Below, in pieces: positions 25,072 through 33,237 of a stretch of 64,000 nucleotides of DNA. The position numbers and the translations under genes are program-made. The DNA is taken from positions 62,001 to 126,000 of the forward strand of contig JAUNSG010000007.1 in the NCBI GenBank assembly GCA_030539335.1, written 5' to 3'. This stretch comes from Eubacteriales bacterium (lineage in GTDB: Bacteria > Bacillota > Clostridia > Oscillospirales > Butyricicoccaceae). Numbering within the stretch: the stretch's first letter is position 1; the number at the start of each line of letters is the position of its first letter. Under the pieces are notes generated by a model. That model was not told where the DNA came from. It saw nothing but the letters and a program-made list of their open reading frames with translations, and ran no database searches.

Positions 25072-25398
25072 TTCTTCTGCTCCGACAATCGAAAGCGTGA
25101 CCCGTCGGTATTCCCCCACGAAAAGCACATTCCCCAGCAGCTGTTCCATTGCATTTTCTGCAATCAACTGCTCCTTCTGCTCCCGCGAAAGGCGCTTGAT
25201 GCGGTATTCCAGGCGGGAGGCCGCCGCACGATCCTCCGACTGCCAGATCGCCTCCAGCTTTTGGGCTGTGTGCCACCGGGTGTATTTCGCGCATCTCTTA
25301 TCCTTGGTAAAGTGCTCCTTCATCCGTCGCGACACATCGGCGGCGATCCCGGTATAGATCGAACCGTCGGTGCAGCGCAGCATATAGGTATAATACAT
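25066..25398 (-). CDS. GIY-YIG nuclease-domain protein (UPF0213/YhbQ-like)
   Basis: A 110-residue protein with the GIY-YIG core at its N-terminus: 'YYTYMLRCTDGSIYTGIAAD' followed by 'RRMKEHF', then 'RLEYRIKRLSREQKEQLI', the pattern of small UPF0213 proteins (YhbQ, YazA). These are single-domain putative nucleases with unclear roles in DNA repair. It lies between the gerW terminator and the folate operon and may have its own promoter in the 60 bases upstream, including a TATAAT-like box on the minus strand side that I could not define. Confidence 0.88.
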   Translation of the reverse strand: MYYTYMLRCTDGSIYTGIAADVSRRMKEHFTKDKRCAKYTRWHTAQKLEAIWQSEDRAAASRLEYRIKRLSREQKEQLIAENAMEQLLGNVLFVGEYRRVTLSIVGAEEL

Positions 25399-25415
25399 CG
25401 TGTTATGCTCTCATC

Positions 25416-25452
25416 AAAAAGCACCCTGCTCATCCATTTGGCAGGGTGCTTT
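25416..25452 (-). terminator. Terminator of the M50-scpAB-gerW operon
   Basis: Stem AAAGCACCCTGC/GCAGGGTGCTTT with 11-base loop and five T on the minus strand, directly after the gerW stop. Confidence 0.9.
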
Positions 25453-25458
25453 CCCAAC

Positions 25459-25902
25459 TCATTCTTCCGTTACCGATTCCTCTGCCGCGTCTTCCACAGC
25501 AGATCCGTCTTCTTTTGCCCCACGGCGCTTGCTGACAAAATTCTGCACCGTATTGAAGGCGCCCGGAATCATCTCAATCAGGCGGTCTGCGCTGGTCTCC
25601 GCCGGCATATTGACCGGAAGCATATGCGCATTCCCCTCATGGACAACCAGAAAACCAACCGGGACAATGCTCACACCGCTGCCACCGCCGCCGCCAAAGC
25701 AAAGCGGGGTGTTGTCCTTCGCATTGCGCGACTGGAAGTCCGATCCGCCCGCGCCAAAGCCAAAGGTCACCTTGGAAACCGGGATCAATGTGGTCCCATC
25801 CGGCGTCGTAATCGGATCACCGACAATCGTGTTGACATCGACCATGGAACGAATTCGTTCCATCGTTCCCTCCATTAAGCTGTGAATACCCTTTTCCGCC
25901 AT
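25459..25902 (-). CDS. ytfJ: GerW-family sporulation protein (YtfJ)
   Basis: A 147-residue protein with the family pattern: 'VDVNTIVGDPITTPDGTTLIPVSKV', a Gly-rich 'FGFGAGGSD', the 'FGGGGGSGVSIVPVGFLVV' core (both longer stretches abbreviated in meaning here) and an acidic tail. In Bacillus, YtfJ/GerW is a sporulation-phase protein needed for L-alanine-responsive germination. It is the last gene in an operon with the DUF2953 gene, scpB, scpA and an M50 protease, an arrangement common in Firmicutes. Confidence 0.93.
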   Translation of the reverse strand: MAEKGIHSLMEGTMERIRSMVDVNTIVGDPITTPDGTTLIPVSKVTFGFGAGGSDFQSRNAKDNTPLCFGGGGGSGVSIVPVGFLVVHEGNAHMLPVNMPAETSADRLIEMIPGAFNTVQNFVSKRRGAKEDGSAVEDAAEESVTEE

Positions 25903-25924
25903 CGTTCGTTACGCTCCTTTACCT

Positions 25925-26599
25925 TCAAATCTTCCCGACTTCGTGTCGGCGTATTGTTTTCCATAAGCTCCATAACCGTTTGCGGCGTTTCCATAGAATC
26001 CATGGATAACGTGCCGCACGCGTCATCATCGAAATATCGACACTCCAAACGGTCTTTTCTGCATCAAAATCTGCATCCAGCGTGATTTTGGGATCGTTCA
26101 GCACAAATCGCCGTTCCAGCTCCGGATACAGCATCCCTGTCGCTGCACAAAGTGCCCCCAGCAGATTTCCGGTTGTCGCTGCATCCCCGGTGTGCAGGAT
26201 CACTGTGACATGCAGTTTTTCAAACGTGATCGTTCCCATCAGATCGTCCATGAGCTGAAGAGCCAGATCCAGCGTATCCTCCCATTTCAATTGGCTGAAA
26301 TCAAACCGGGAACGCATTCCCTTCCCCGTTTCATCCTGTCCGGCCTTTTTCTTCTTGCGTCGGCGTCTTTTTTTCTTTCCCGACTTTGCCTCTTCCGAAG
26401 CCGCAGCCTTCTTTTTGCCAAACCGTCTGGTAATGTGCAGCGGCCCGACACTCAGGCGGATGCGGAGGGGCGGACCTTCCAGCCGTCTTCGAATCGCAAT
26501 GCGAAACGGTACAAATGCAATCAGCAATCCGATCGCCACCGCCAGACCAAGCACAACCAGCAGCAAAATCAGGACGATGTGCAGCAGCGTCATAAGCAT
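25925..26599 (-). CDS. DUF2953 family membrane-anchored protein
   Basis: A 224-residue protein with one N-terminal membrane helix (about residues 4-30), a very basic cytoplasmic stretch ('KKKRRRRKKKKAG' near 74-86) and a C-terminal domain with 'DLALQLMDDLMGTITFEKLHV' and 'GNLLGALCAATGMLYP'. These match DUF2953, found beside ytfJ/gerW in spore formers; function unknown. It overlaps the scpB stop by ten bases and is followed 22 bases later by gerW. Confidence 0.85.
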   Translation of the reverse strand: MLMTLLHIVLILLLVVLGLAVAIGLLIAFVPFRIAIRRRLEGPPLRIRLSVGPLHITRRFGKKKAAASEEAKSGKKKRRRRKKKKAGQDETGKGMRSRFDFSQLKWEDTLDLALQLMDDLMGTITFEKLHVTVILHTGDAATTGNLLGALCAATGMLYPELERRFVLNDPKITLDADFDAEKTVWSVDISMMTRAARYPWILWKRRKRLWSLWKTIRRHEVGKI

Positions 26600-27156
26600 A
26601 GCTGTTCCGCTCCCTCGGCATCCTCGCCAATCTGACGACGCTCCAGTTCCTTCAGCTCCGGCAGTTCCGGCAGCTCATCCAACGATGAGATGGAAAATGT
26701 CCGGAGAAACGCCGGGGTCGTCTGATAGATCATCGGACGTCCCGGAACATCCAGCCGTCCGCACGCCTCGATCAGGCCTTTGTCCAACAGAGTCAGGACG
26801 GTGTTCGAACTGTCCACACCGCGCAATTGTTCGATATACGCCCGGGTAACCGGCTGCCGGTAGGCAACAATCGACAGTACCTCCAGCGCCGCGGCGGACA
26901 GGGTCGGCGGGCGCCGCACCTCCAGCACACGGCGAATGCTCTCCGCATACATCGGGCGGGATACCATCTGGTATCGCTTTCCCAGCCGGACCAGCATCAT
27001 GCCGCGTTGTCCGGCATCATATTCGTCGGATAAAACGGTAATCATACGGTGCAGCTTTTCTTCGTCTACCCCGAGCACCTGCATCAGCTTTTCTTCATGG
27101 ACCGGTTCTCCGGAAGCAAACAGAATCCCTTCCAGTTCATAGAGCTGCTCCATCAT
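26590..27156 (-). CDS. scpB: Segregation and condensation protein B
   Basis: A 188-residue winged-helix protein that bridges the ScpA kleisin in the SMC condensin complex. Conserved stretches include 'LEGILFASGEPV', 'RMITVLSDEYD', 'LSAAALEVLSIVAYRQPVTRA' (partly quoted) and 'IEQLRGVDSSNTVLTLLDKGLIEACGR' (partly quoted). I start at ATG 27156, just after GGAGGAGGAG and overlapping the 3' end of scpA by 20 bases; the longer in-frame extension lies inside scpA. Confidence 0.95.
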   Translation of the reverse strand: MMEQLYELEGILFASGEPVHEEKLMQVLGVDEEKLHRMITVLSDEYDAGQRGMMLVRLGKRYQMVSRPMYAESIRRVLEVRRPPTLSAAALEVLSIVAYRQPVTRAYIEQLRGVDSSNTVLTLLDKGLIEACGRLDVPGRPMIYQTTPAFLRTFSISSLDELPELPELKELERRQIGEDAEGAEQLCL

Positions 27157-27892
27157 CTGCTGTCTCCTCCTCCGGTTTTTCGGTACGCAGGCGAAGCGCA
27201 ATGTCCTCGCCCTCGCCTTCAATCAACAAACGGCGCGTCTTGGATAGCTCCAATACCGCCAGAAAGGTCGCTACAATTTCCGAACGCGATTTCGCATGGT
27301 CGAACAGACCACGGAAGCGGATGCTCGCTTTGCGCCGGAAACGGATTAAAATAGATGTAATTTTTGTGTGTACCGGGACACGTTCGCGGCCGACAATGCC
27401 CTGAAAGGACTCTGCCGACGGCGGAAGCCCACGCTCCACACGGTCAAACATGCGCTGCGAGGCACGCAACAGCTTGTCCAGCGGCAGCTTCCCCTCGAAT
27501 TTCTGCTTCCGCTCCAGTGGTTCCTGCGGACGGGTCAGCACATCCCGCCCTTCTTCGCTGTGGCGGCGGAAATACGGCTGCACCTCGCGAATCCGCTGGT
27601 ATTCCAAGAGCTGTTCTACCAGCTGTGCGCGCGGGTCCTCTTCGTTCTCCTCCTCTTCCTTCGGAAGAAGCATACGGGACTTAATCAGCATGAGCTGTGC
27701 CGCCATGGCAATAAAATCCCCTGCGACATCCATATCCATTGTCTGCATCTCATGCAGAATCGCCATGTACTGATCCAGAATTTCCGCAATCGGAATATCA
27801 TAAATGCTGACTTTATTCTTATGAATCAGTTGCAGAAGCAAATCCAGAGGCCCTTCAAAGGTCTCCAAATGAAACTGTACGGATTCGGCCAT
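27137..27892 (-). CDS. scpA: Segregation and condensation protein A (kleisin)
   Basis: A 251-residue kleisin that joins SMC heads. The N-terminus 'FHLETFEGPLDLLLQLI' (residues 6-22) and 'DIPIAEILDQYMAIL' are family signatures, and the C-terminal winged helix with 'FLAVLELSKTRRL' is present. The ATG follows the stop of the M50 protease gene without a gap (TAA-ATG), which implies translational coupling, and its 3' end overlaps scpB. Confidence 0.95.
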   Translation of the reverse strand: MAESVQFHLETFEGPLDLLLQLIHKNKVSIYDIPIAEILDQYMAILHEMQTMDMDVAGDFIAMAAQLMLIKSRMLLPKEEEENEEDPRAQLVEQLLEYQRIREVQPYFRRHSEEGRDVLTRPQEPLERKQKFEGKLPLDKLLRASQRMFDRVERGLPPSAESFQGIVGRERVPVHTKITSILIRFRRKASIRFRGLFDHAKSRSEIVATFLAVLELSKTRRLLIEGEGEDIALRLRTEKPEEETADDGAAL

Positions 27893-28540
27893 TTATATCA
27901 CCGTAACCAGTCCGGCAATCCATGTATAAATATGGTTGATGCAAAAGCTCATCGGCACATCCAACACACCGACAAACAGCAGAAGCAACAGTATAAACTG
28001 GATATATTGTTCGTATTTTGCAAATTTTAATGCCGACTGCCACGGCAGGAAGGAAAACAAAATCTTCGAGCCGTCCAACGGCGGAACCGGAATCAGGTTA
28101 AATACGCCGAGACCGATGCTCATCAGCGCACCATAATGCACCATCATCCCCAGGACATATACCGGCATGACAGTACTGTAGATCAAAAACTGCCGCAGGA
28201 ACAGCAGAACGGCTGCCAGCAAAAAATTCGAAGCCGGTCCCGCCAGGGAAACCAGCGCGGTATCACGCCGCGGCTTTTTAAAATAACTGGTGTTGATGGG
28301 AACCGGCCTTGCCCATCCGACATGGAAAAACAGCAGGCAGATGGTACCCAAGGGGTCCAGATGATGCAGCGGGTCCAGCGTCAGCCGTCCGGCGTTCTTC
28401 GCCGTCGGGTCGCCCAGCCAATAGGCCACATAGCCATGTGCCGCCTCATGCAGACTCAGACAGAGCAGCAGCCCCGGCACACTGATCAGCAGGCTGAGAA
28501 GCTCCTGCATCAAAAAAGAATTTGTCATAATTTGCTCCAT
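27893..28540 (-). CDS. Site-2 protease family M50 metalloprotease
   Basis: A 215-residue membrane protease with five to six helices. The zinc motif is HEAAH in 'LSLHEAAHGYVAYWLGD' (near residue 30), and the third ligand lies in 'NLIPVPPLDGSKILFSFLP' (near 165), the NPxPxLDG-like motif. This short, PDZ-free group (YwhC type) commonly lies upstream of scpA in Firmicutes. The substrate is unknown; intramembrane cleavage of signalling or sporulation proteins is typical for the superfamily. First gene of the operon, with a good promoter 40-70 bases upstream. Confidence 0.93.
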   Translation of the reverse strand: MEQIMTNSFLMQELLSLLISVPGLLLCLSLHEAAHGYVAYWLGDPTAKNAGRLTLDPLHHLDPLGTICLLFFHVGWARPVPINTSYFKKPRRDTALVSLAGPASNFLLAAVLLFLRQFLIYSTVMPVYVLGMMVHYGALMSIGLGVFNLIPVPPLDGSKILFSFLPWQSALKFAKYEQYIQFILLLLLFVGVLDVPMSFCINHIYTWIAGLVTVI

Positions 28541-28580
28541 TCTTCTGAAACGCTACAGATATCATAGAATGATTCAATCT

Positions 28581-28609
28581 ATTATATCCTTTAAATGAAA
28601 AAAATTCAA
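28581..28609 (-). promoter_or_regulatory. Promoter of the M50-scpA-scpB-DUF2953-gerW operon
   Basis: TTGAAT (28604-28609), 17-base spacer, perfect TATAAT (28581-28586) on the minus strand. Confidence 0.8.
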
Positions 28610-28658
28610 GTAAACTGCGATTTTTTACAGATTCTCTACAATTTTTTAAGAAAAAGGC

Positions 28659-29591
28659 CTACAACTCCTCCGGCTTCCGGTTCCTGCTCACGATCGCTCC
28701 GGTACGCCGCGGCTGGTATTCGGAAATAACCAAACCCGACAGACACAGCACCGTGCCCAGAACGGCCAGAGGGGTAACCGGCTCCTGAAGCAGGATGGAA
28801 GAGGCAAGCACTGTAATCACAGGGGACAGATAAATATAGAGGTTGCTCTTTACCGGACCGATAACCTTGACGGCATAATTCCAGGTCACAAAGCAGATCG
28901 CCGACGCGCCAAACCCAAGGAAGATCAAATTGAGGAAGTTTTCCGGCGCAGCAAAACGGGACACGTCCAACCGGACTTCAAAAAATGGAAGTGCCGGAAG
29001 CAGGAACAGCAGTCCATACCGGAAAATCCGGCGTGTAACCAGAATGGTCGGGAATCCATATTCCCCAATCCGGCGCAAAAACAGAGAGTAAAACGCCCAG
29101 CCCAGCGCTGCCAAAACCGCAAGAAAATCCCCCAATGGATTGAGTTGTAGCTGGGTACCATTAAAGCTGATAAGCGAGATACCCGCCAGGGCGATGAGGA
29201 AGCCGAACAGGAAATTCCAATGAAACCGTTCGTCCTCCCGCACAAACAAATGTATCACGATCGCGGTAAAGAACGGTGCGGCAGAGAGTACAACACCAAC
29301 ATTGGATGCCATCGTATAGGTGAGTGCAACATTTTCCAGCAGATAATATGCACTGACGCCGCACAATCCCGCGCCGGCAAACAGCAGCTCCTGCTTCCCT
29401 GTGGTCTTTCCCAACCGCTGCGGGCACGCTACCAGCAGCGCGGCATAGCCGATGACAAACCGGATGAATAAAATTTCCACCGGGGAAAACGACCGCAAAA
29501 GCACCTTTGTTGCGATATAGGTTGTACTCCAAATTACTATGGTAAACAGCGCCGCCAGATGGCCTGTGCGTCTGCTCTGCTTCATAATCAT
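28659..29591 (-). CDS. EamA/DMT-family permease
   Basis: A 310-residue protein with ten predicted helices arranged as two EamA repeats (about residues 10-145 and 155-290), each beginning with a helix of the 'TIVIWSTTYIATKVLL' and 'LAALGWAFYSLFLRR' kind. DMT permeases of this group export or import amino acids and metabolites; no substrate is indicated. It lies downstream of the TetR gene on the same strand, but the terminator at 29614-29652 separates the two. Confidence 0.9.
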   Translation of the reverse strand: MIMKQSRRTGHLAALFTIVIWSTTYIATKVLLRSFSPVEILFIRFVIGYAALLVACPQRLGKTTGKQELLFAGAGLCGVSAYYLLENVALTYTMASNVGVVLSAAPFFTAIVIHLFVREDERFHWNFLFGFLIALAGISLISFNGTQLQLNPLGDFLAVLAALGWAFYSLFLRRIGEYGFPTILVTRRIFRYGLLFLLPALPFFEVRLDVSRFAAPENFLNLIFLGFGASAICFVTWNYAVKVIGPVKSNLYIYLSPVITVLASSILLQEPVTPLAVLGTVLCLSGLVISEYQPRRTGAIVSRNRKPEEL

Positions 29592-29613
29592 CCTCCACCC
29601 AAATCCTTTTTAC

Positions 29614-29652
29614 AAGAAAAAGTCCAAATCCCATGATGAGATTCGGACTCTT
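29614..29652 (-). terminator. Terminator after the radical SAM-TetR operon
   Basis: Stem AGTCCGAATC/GATTTGGACT (one G-T pair) with CTCATCATGG-type loop, then TTTTTC on the minus strand. Confidence 0.8.
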
Positions 29653-29655
29653 TCC

Positions 29656-30252
29656 TTATTTTTTCTGAGAGCTCATTCCATCCGGCTTATCCGCTTCACC
29701 CCAAAAATGGGCCATGGAATGGCTTGCCACATACGTATACGCTTCCAAAATCTCTTCACTGGAACATGTAAATCCATTTTCCAACAGCTCCAGTATAACA
29801 AAAAGAAAGCTGTGTGCATAGAAGTTTGACAAAATTCGTGCATTTAACAGCGGGATCTCTTCCACGTACTCGAAATTCTGCTCGGTCAGCTGCTGATAGA
29901 GCAGATCACTGATGTGCTCATACACACTCTGCGAAAAACCATTTTTCCCAACAACGCGGATCGCGCGTTTATAAAACGGCAGGTCGAGCAAAACATTGTC
30001 CAGCATCGCACGCAGTGCTTCGGTCATCTGCCGGTTCTTCAGGCCCTTTTCCGCCGGAAAAACCAGCTCCTGCTGGATGACCCAATCCAAAAGGTCATAC
30101 TTGTCCTTGAAATGGTGATAGAACGTGGAACGCATAATCCCTGCCCTGTCTGCAATCCGTTGGATGGTCAATTTTTCAAACGGTTGCTCCCGCATCAGCT
30201 GTTTGAAGCTGCGCACAATCAGGGCTTTCATATTGTCTTTCTTCTGAGACAT
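29656..30252 (-). CDS. TetR/AcrR-family regulator (DhaS-like)
   Basis: A 198-residue regulator with the N-terminal helix-turn-helix 'LTIQRIADRAGIMRSTFYHHFKDKYDLLDW' (about residues 28-57, quoted across the helix pair) and a C-terminal TetR_C-like helical domain (about 75-190) similar in layout to DhaS-type proteins. The start is five bases after the stop of the radical SAM gene, so the two are one operon and the regulator probably controls the unit itself. Ligand unknown. Confidence 0.9.
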   Translation of the reverse strand: MSQKKDNMKALIVRSFKQLMREQPFEKLTIQRIADRAGIMRSTFYHHFKDKYDLLDWVIQQELVFPAEKGLKNRQMTEALRAMLDNVLLDLPFYKRAIRVVGKNGFSQSVYEHISDLLYQQLTEQNFEYVEEIPLLNARILSNFYAHSFLFVILELLENGFTCSSEEILEAYTYVASHSMAHFWGEADKPDGMSSQKK

Positions 30253-30257
30253 TTGCG

Positions 30258-31649
30258 TTACTTCTTGTAGTTGGTATACTTCGGCTTCTTATGTGTCTGG
30301 CCTGCCCAGATTTCATCCGCTTCCTTCTGCCAGCACGCTGCATATTCCGCACACTTGCCACACAGATGCTCTGCCGACTCCGGCGATTCCAGATCGGTCG
30401 AATGTGCCCCCGTCTTTCGAACCATTTCCTGCAGCAGCTCCGGATTCTCCAGCATCGGGCACGGACGCAAATGGTTGTTGTTAAACGGTTGTCCTTCATG
30501 ATATGCCATGAACAACGGGCTTTGCAGAATCTCCAAGACGCTGTGCTCACGGATATTCATGTTGGAATAATGGATGAATACACACGGCTCCGCGTCACCG
30601 TTGGAATTGACATGGAAATAGTTTCTTCCGCCTGCAATGCAGCCGCCGACATATTCTCCGTCGTTCTGGAAATCCATCAGGAAAATCGGCTTGCCGCCGG
30701 TAACACCACGGACCTCACGAACGCGCTGAATCATGTACTTGCGCTGCTCCATCGTCGGCAGCAGCTCCGGCGAAGCGTTGTTGCCAACCGGCATATAGTG
30801 GAAATAGAACGAGTAGCGCACACCCTTCTCAATCAGCATATCCAGGAATTCATCACTGGTAACCGCTTCAATGTTGGCGCGGGTATAGCAGATGGACGTA
30901 CCAAAGATAATACCGTACTGCTTCATCAGACGCATGGCGTTCATTACTGCATCGTAGTGTCCAATGCCGCGGCGGCCATCGTTGGTCTCCGGCGATCCCT
31001 CAATCGACAGAGAGAACGAGATATTGCCCACACGGACACATTCCTTGCAGAAATCCTCATCGATCAGTGTCGAATTGGTGTAAACATTGAACTCACAATC
31101 GTTGTGCTTTTCACACAGGCGGATGATGTCCTTCTTGCGGACAAGCGGCTCACCGCCGGTCAGCATGTAGAAGTAAACCCCCAGCTTCTTACACTGAGAA
31201 ATCAAATCATCCATTTCCTCAAACGTCAGATTCAAACGGTTGCCGTACTCCGCTGCCCAGCAGCCGGTACAATGCAGGTTGCAGGCCGAGGTCGGATCAA
31301 ACAAAATCAGCCACGGAATATTGCACTTGTAAATCTCACGATTCTTACGGATCGTCTTGGTACCGTTCAAAAATGCTTCAAAGCCCATATTCAGGGCAGA
31401 CATCTTCAGGACATGCGGGTCGATCTCTTCAATAATACGATAAATATACTGTGTCCATTTATTTTCCGGATTCGAAAGATATTCCTTGGCTGCCTCGAGC
31501 TGTTCCTTGCTGAAAACATCCCCGGCAAATTTCCCCGTCAGATCGAGAATGCGGTTGATCCCCTTCTCCGGATCCTTACGTACGCTCTTCAGCATGAAGT
31601 CAATGGCGGTTCCAAATGCCAGACGTGCTGCAGCATGTGTCATTCCCAT
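30258..31649 (-). CDS. Radical SAM/SPASM-type protein of unknown substrate
   Basis: A 463-residue enzyme. The radical SAM cluster cysteines are C123, C127 and C130 in 'SACNLHCTGCWA', followed by the Gly-rich 'YMLTGGEPLVRKKDI' motif. The C-terminal part holds further cysteines ('GGCIAGG', 'AEPCVF', 'LRPCPML', 'LCGKCAEYAACW'), the SPASM-like pattern for one or two auxiliary clusters. An N-terminal helical segment of about 110 residues precedes the barrel. The family modifies peptides or small metabolites; no precursor peptide gene is adjacent. The start at 31649 follows GAGGG by seven bases. Forms an operon with a TetR regulator. Confidence 0.9.
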   Translation of the reverse strand: MGMTHAAARLAFGTAIDFMLKSVRKDPEKGINRILDLTGKFAGDVFSKEQLEAAKEYLSNPENKWTQYIYRIIEEIDPHVLKMSALNMGFEAFLNGTKTIRKNREIYKCNIPWLILFDPTSACNLHCTGCWAAEYGNRLNLTFEEMDDLISQCKKLGVYFYMLTGGEPLVRKKDIIRLCEKHNDCEFNVYTNSTLIDEDFCKECVRVGNISFSLSIEGSPETNDGRRGIGHYDAVMNAMRLMKQYGIIFGTSICYTRANIEAVTSDEFLDMLIEKGVRYSFYFHYMPVGNNASPELLPTMEQRKYMIQRVREVRGVTGGKPIFLMDFQNDGEYVGGCIAGGRNYFHVNSNGDAEPCVFIHYSNMNIREHSVLEILQSPLFMAYHEGQPFNNNHLRPCPMLENPELLQEMVRKTGAHSTDLESPESAEHLCGKCAEYAACWQKEADEIWAGQTHKKPKYTNYKK

Positions 31650-31695
31650 AAATTTTCCCTCTTTCGTCGGTGTGCATGACCAATAAGACAAATCC

Positions 31696-31745
31696 TGCGC
31701 ACCATAGTTTTAATCTACCATAACTATATAGCAGATGCCTATCAA
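31696..31745 (-). promoter_or_regulatory. Putative operator repeats and promoter of the radical SAM-TetR operon
   Basis: On the minus strand TTGATA (31740-31745) and TATGGT (31717-31722) are spaced by 17 bases. The -10 region lies in a near-direct repeat, AGTTATGGT and AACTATGGT, spaced by seven bases, which could be the binding site for the operon's TetR protein. Speculative. Confidence 0.35.
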
Positions 31746-31840
31746 CTTGCAAGCGACATTTTTCTGTTTTTGTCTATATTTCGCAAAAAATTCACAAATT
31801 ATTTGCAAATTGTCGAGAAAAATAGTTTTCCGCCTGCGGC

Positions 31841-31869
31841 TTGTCTTTTCTTTGCGTACCTTATATAAT
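31841..31869 (+). promoter_or_regulatory. Promoter of the PAP2 phosphatase gene
   Basis: TTGTCT (31841-31846), 17-base spacer, perfect TATAAT (31864-31869). Confidence 0.75.
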
Positions 31870-31902
31870 AAGAAAAGCAAGGAAAACGGAGGTGGTATTC
31901 CC

Positions 31903-32409
31903 TTGACGACACAGCAATATCAGAAATGGACTGCACCTCTGCGTCGCCACCCGAAAAGCATATCGATCCTGACCGCTGCCAACCGTGCCACAACGGCATT
32001 CGTCTACGCGGCCTATGGGGTTTACCTTATTTTTCTGTTATTACAAAACCGTCCCCTGCTTCCGGCTGCCATTCTGGTCCCCGGGATCAGCTTTGTCCTT
32101 CTGTCGCTGTACCGTGACCGGACGAATGCGCCCCGTCCCTACGAAGCGCTGGACATACAGCCGCTGATCGTGAAGCAGACCAAGGGACATTCCTTTCCCA
32201 GCCGGCATGTATTTTCGGTCTTTGTCATCGCGGTTACCATCGGCATACAGAACCTTTGTGCCGGGATTGTGCTCGGCGCCGTTGGCGTCGCTATCTGCAT
32301 CATCCGGGTGCTCGGCGGAGTACATTTTCCAAAGGATGTCCTTGCGGGCATGGCCCTTGGACTGCTCAGCGGTGCGGTCGGGTTTGCGCTTGTCGCTTTT
32401 CTATCATAA
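31903..32409 (+). CDS. PAP2-family membrane phosphatase
   Basis: A 168-residue protein with about four to five helices and all three phosphatase motifs: 'RDRTNAPRP' (K/R-x6-RP), 'GHSFPSRH' (PSxH) and 'RVLGGVHFPKDVLAG' (the R-x5-H-x3-D type). Likely dephosphorylates a lipid phosphate such as phosphatidic acid or undecaprenyl pyrophosphate at the membrane. I start at TTG 31903, ten bases after GGAGG and after the promoter's start site; the longer frame begins upstream of the promoter and is not transcribed with it. Followed by aroD after a 12-base gap, on the same strand. Confidence 0.85.
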   Translation: MTTQQYQKWTAPLRRHPKSISILTAANRATTAFVYAAYGVYLIFLLLQNRPLLPAAILVPGISFVLLSLYRDRTNAPRPYEALDIQPLIVKQTKGHSFPSRHVFSVFVIAVTIGIQNLCAGIVLGAVGVAICIIRVLGGVHFPKDVLAGMALGLLSGAVGFALVAFLS

Positions 32410-32421
32410 TAGGAGGATACT

Positions 32422-33189
32422 ATGAATTTTATTACCATAAAAAATTGTAAAATTGGCACTGGAATGCCAAAAATTTGTCTGCCGATTGTCGGAAAAACCA
32501 CAGAGGAAATCTGTCAGCAGGCACGCTCCTTCTCGGATTACCCCTGTGACCTCGCAGAATGGCGCGTTGACTGGTTTGCGGATGTGATGGATTTTGCACA
32601 GGTTGAAAAAACGGCACAGGCGCTGCGCGCTGTCCTGCCGGATACACCGATCCTCATGACATTCCGCACCAAGGAAGAAGGCGGCGAGCGCTCCATTTCC
32701 TCCGCGGATTACATCCGGCTCAATTGCTTCGCTGCACGCAGCGGACTGGTCGACGCCTTGGATGTAGAGCTGTTCCGCGGGGATGCGGTTGTCCGGGAAA
32801 TCATTTCCTGTGCACACGAACAGGGCATTGCGGTCGTTGTCTCCAATCACAACTTTACGGAAACGCCGGCACAGGCAGATATCGTCTCCCGTCTGCAAAA
32901 AGCGCAGGCTCTCGGCGGTGATATCCTGAAAATTGCCGTCATGCCTCAGACCGCACAGGACGTATTGACACTGCTTGCCGCCACCGAAGAGGCACACCGT
33001 CTGTGCAGTCAGCCGCTGATTACGATGTCGATGGGTCCTCTTGGAGCGGTCAGCCGTATTTCCGGGGAGGTCTTCGGTTCCGCAGTGACCTTTGGCGCCG
33101 CCGGGAAGGCATCGGCGCCGGGACAGCTCTCGGCGGATAGCCTGCATCAGATTCTCTCCACGCTGCACATCGAAAGCGAAAACAGATGA
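32422..33189 (+). CDS. aroD: Type I 3-dehydroquinate dehydratase
   Basis: A 255-residue TIM-barrel enzyme of the shikimate pathway. Family features: 'AEWRVDWFADV' near residue 48, 'ILMTFRTKEEGGE' with the conserved Arg, 'VVVSNHNFTETP' with the catalytic His, the Schiff-base Lys in 'GGDILKIAVMPQ', and 'ITMSMGPLGAVSR'. An AGGAGG precedes the ATG. Other shikimate genes are not in the window. Ends at a terminator shared with the convergent unknown gene. Confidence 0.96.
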   Translation: MNFITIKNCKIGTGMPKICLPIVGKTTEEICQQARSFSDYPCDLAEWRVDWFADVMDFAQVEKTAQALRAVLPDTPILMTFRTKEEGGERSISSADYIRLNCFAARSGLVDALDVELFRGDAVVREIISCAHEQGIAVVVSNHNFTETPAQADIVSRLQKAQALGGDILKIAVMPQTAQDVLTLLAATEEAHRLCSQPLITMSMGPLGAVSRISGEVFGSAVTFGAAGKASAPGQLSADSLHQILSTLHIESENR

Positions 33190-33194
33190 GAAAA

Positions 33195-33237
33195 GGACGC
33201 TCTGTCAGTACCATTGCCGACAGAACGTCCATTTTTT
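33195..33237. terminator. Terminator between aroD and the convergent unknown gene
   Basis: Stem GGACG.TCTGTC/GACAGA.CGTCC, 12-base loop, then TTTTTT on plus and TTTT on minus. Confidence 0.85.

Noticed and set aside
23611..25878. Long plus-strand open frame of 755 codons
   Set aside because: It lies antisense to the DHFR-FolC fusion, GIY-YIG gene and gerW, has no ribosome binding site and a composition rich in Arg, His and Cys typical of a shadow frame.
30291..31679. Plus-strand open frame of 462 codons
   Set aside because: Fully antisense to the radical SAM gene, which has intact motifs; no start signals and no recognisable domain.
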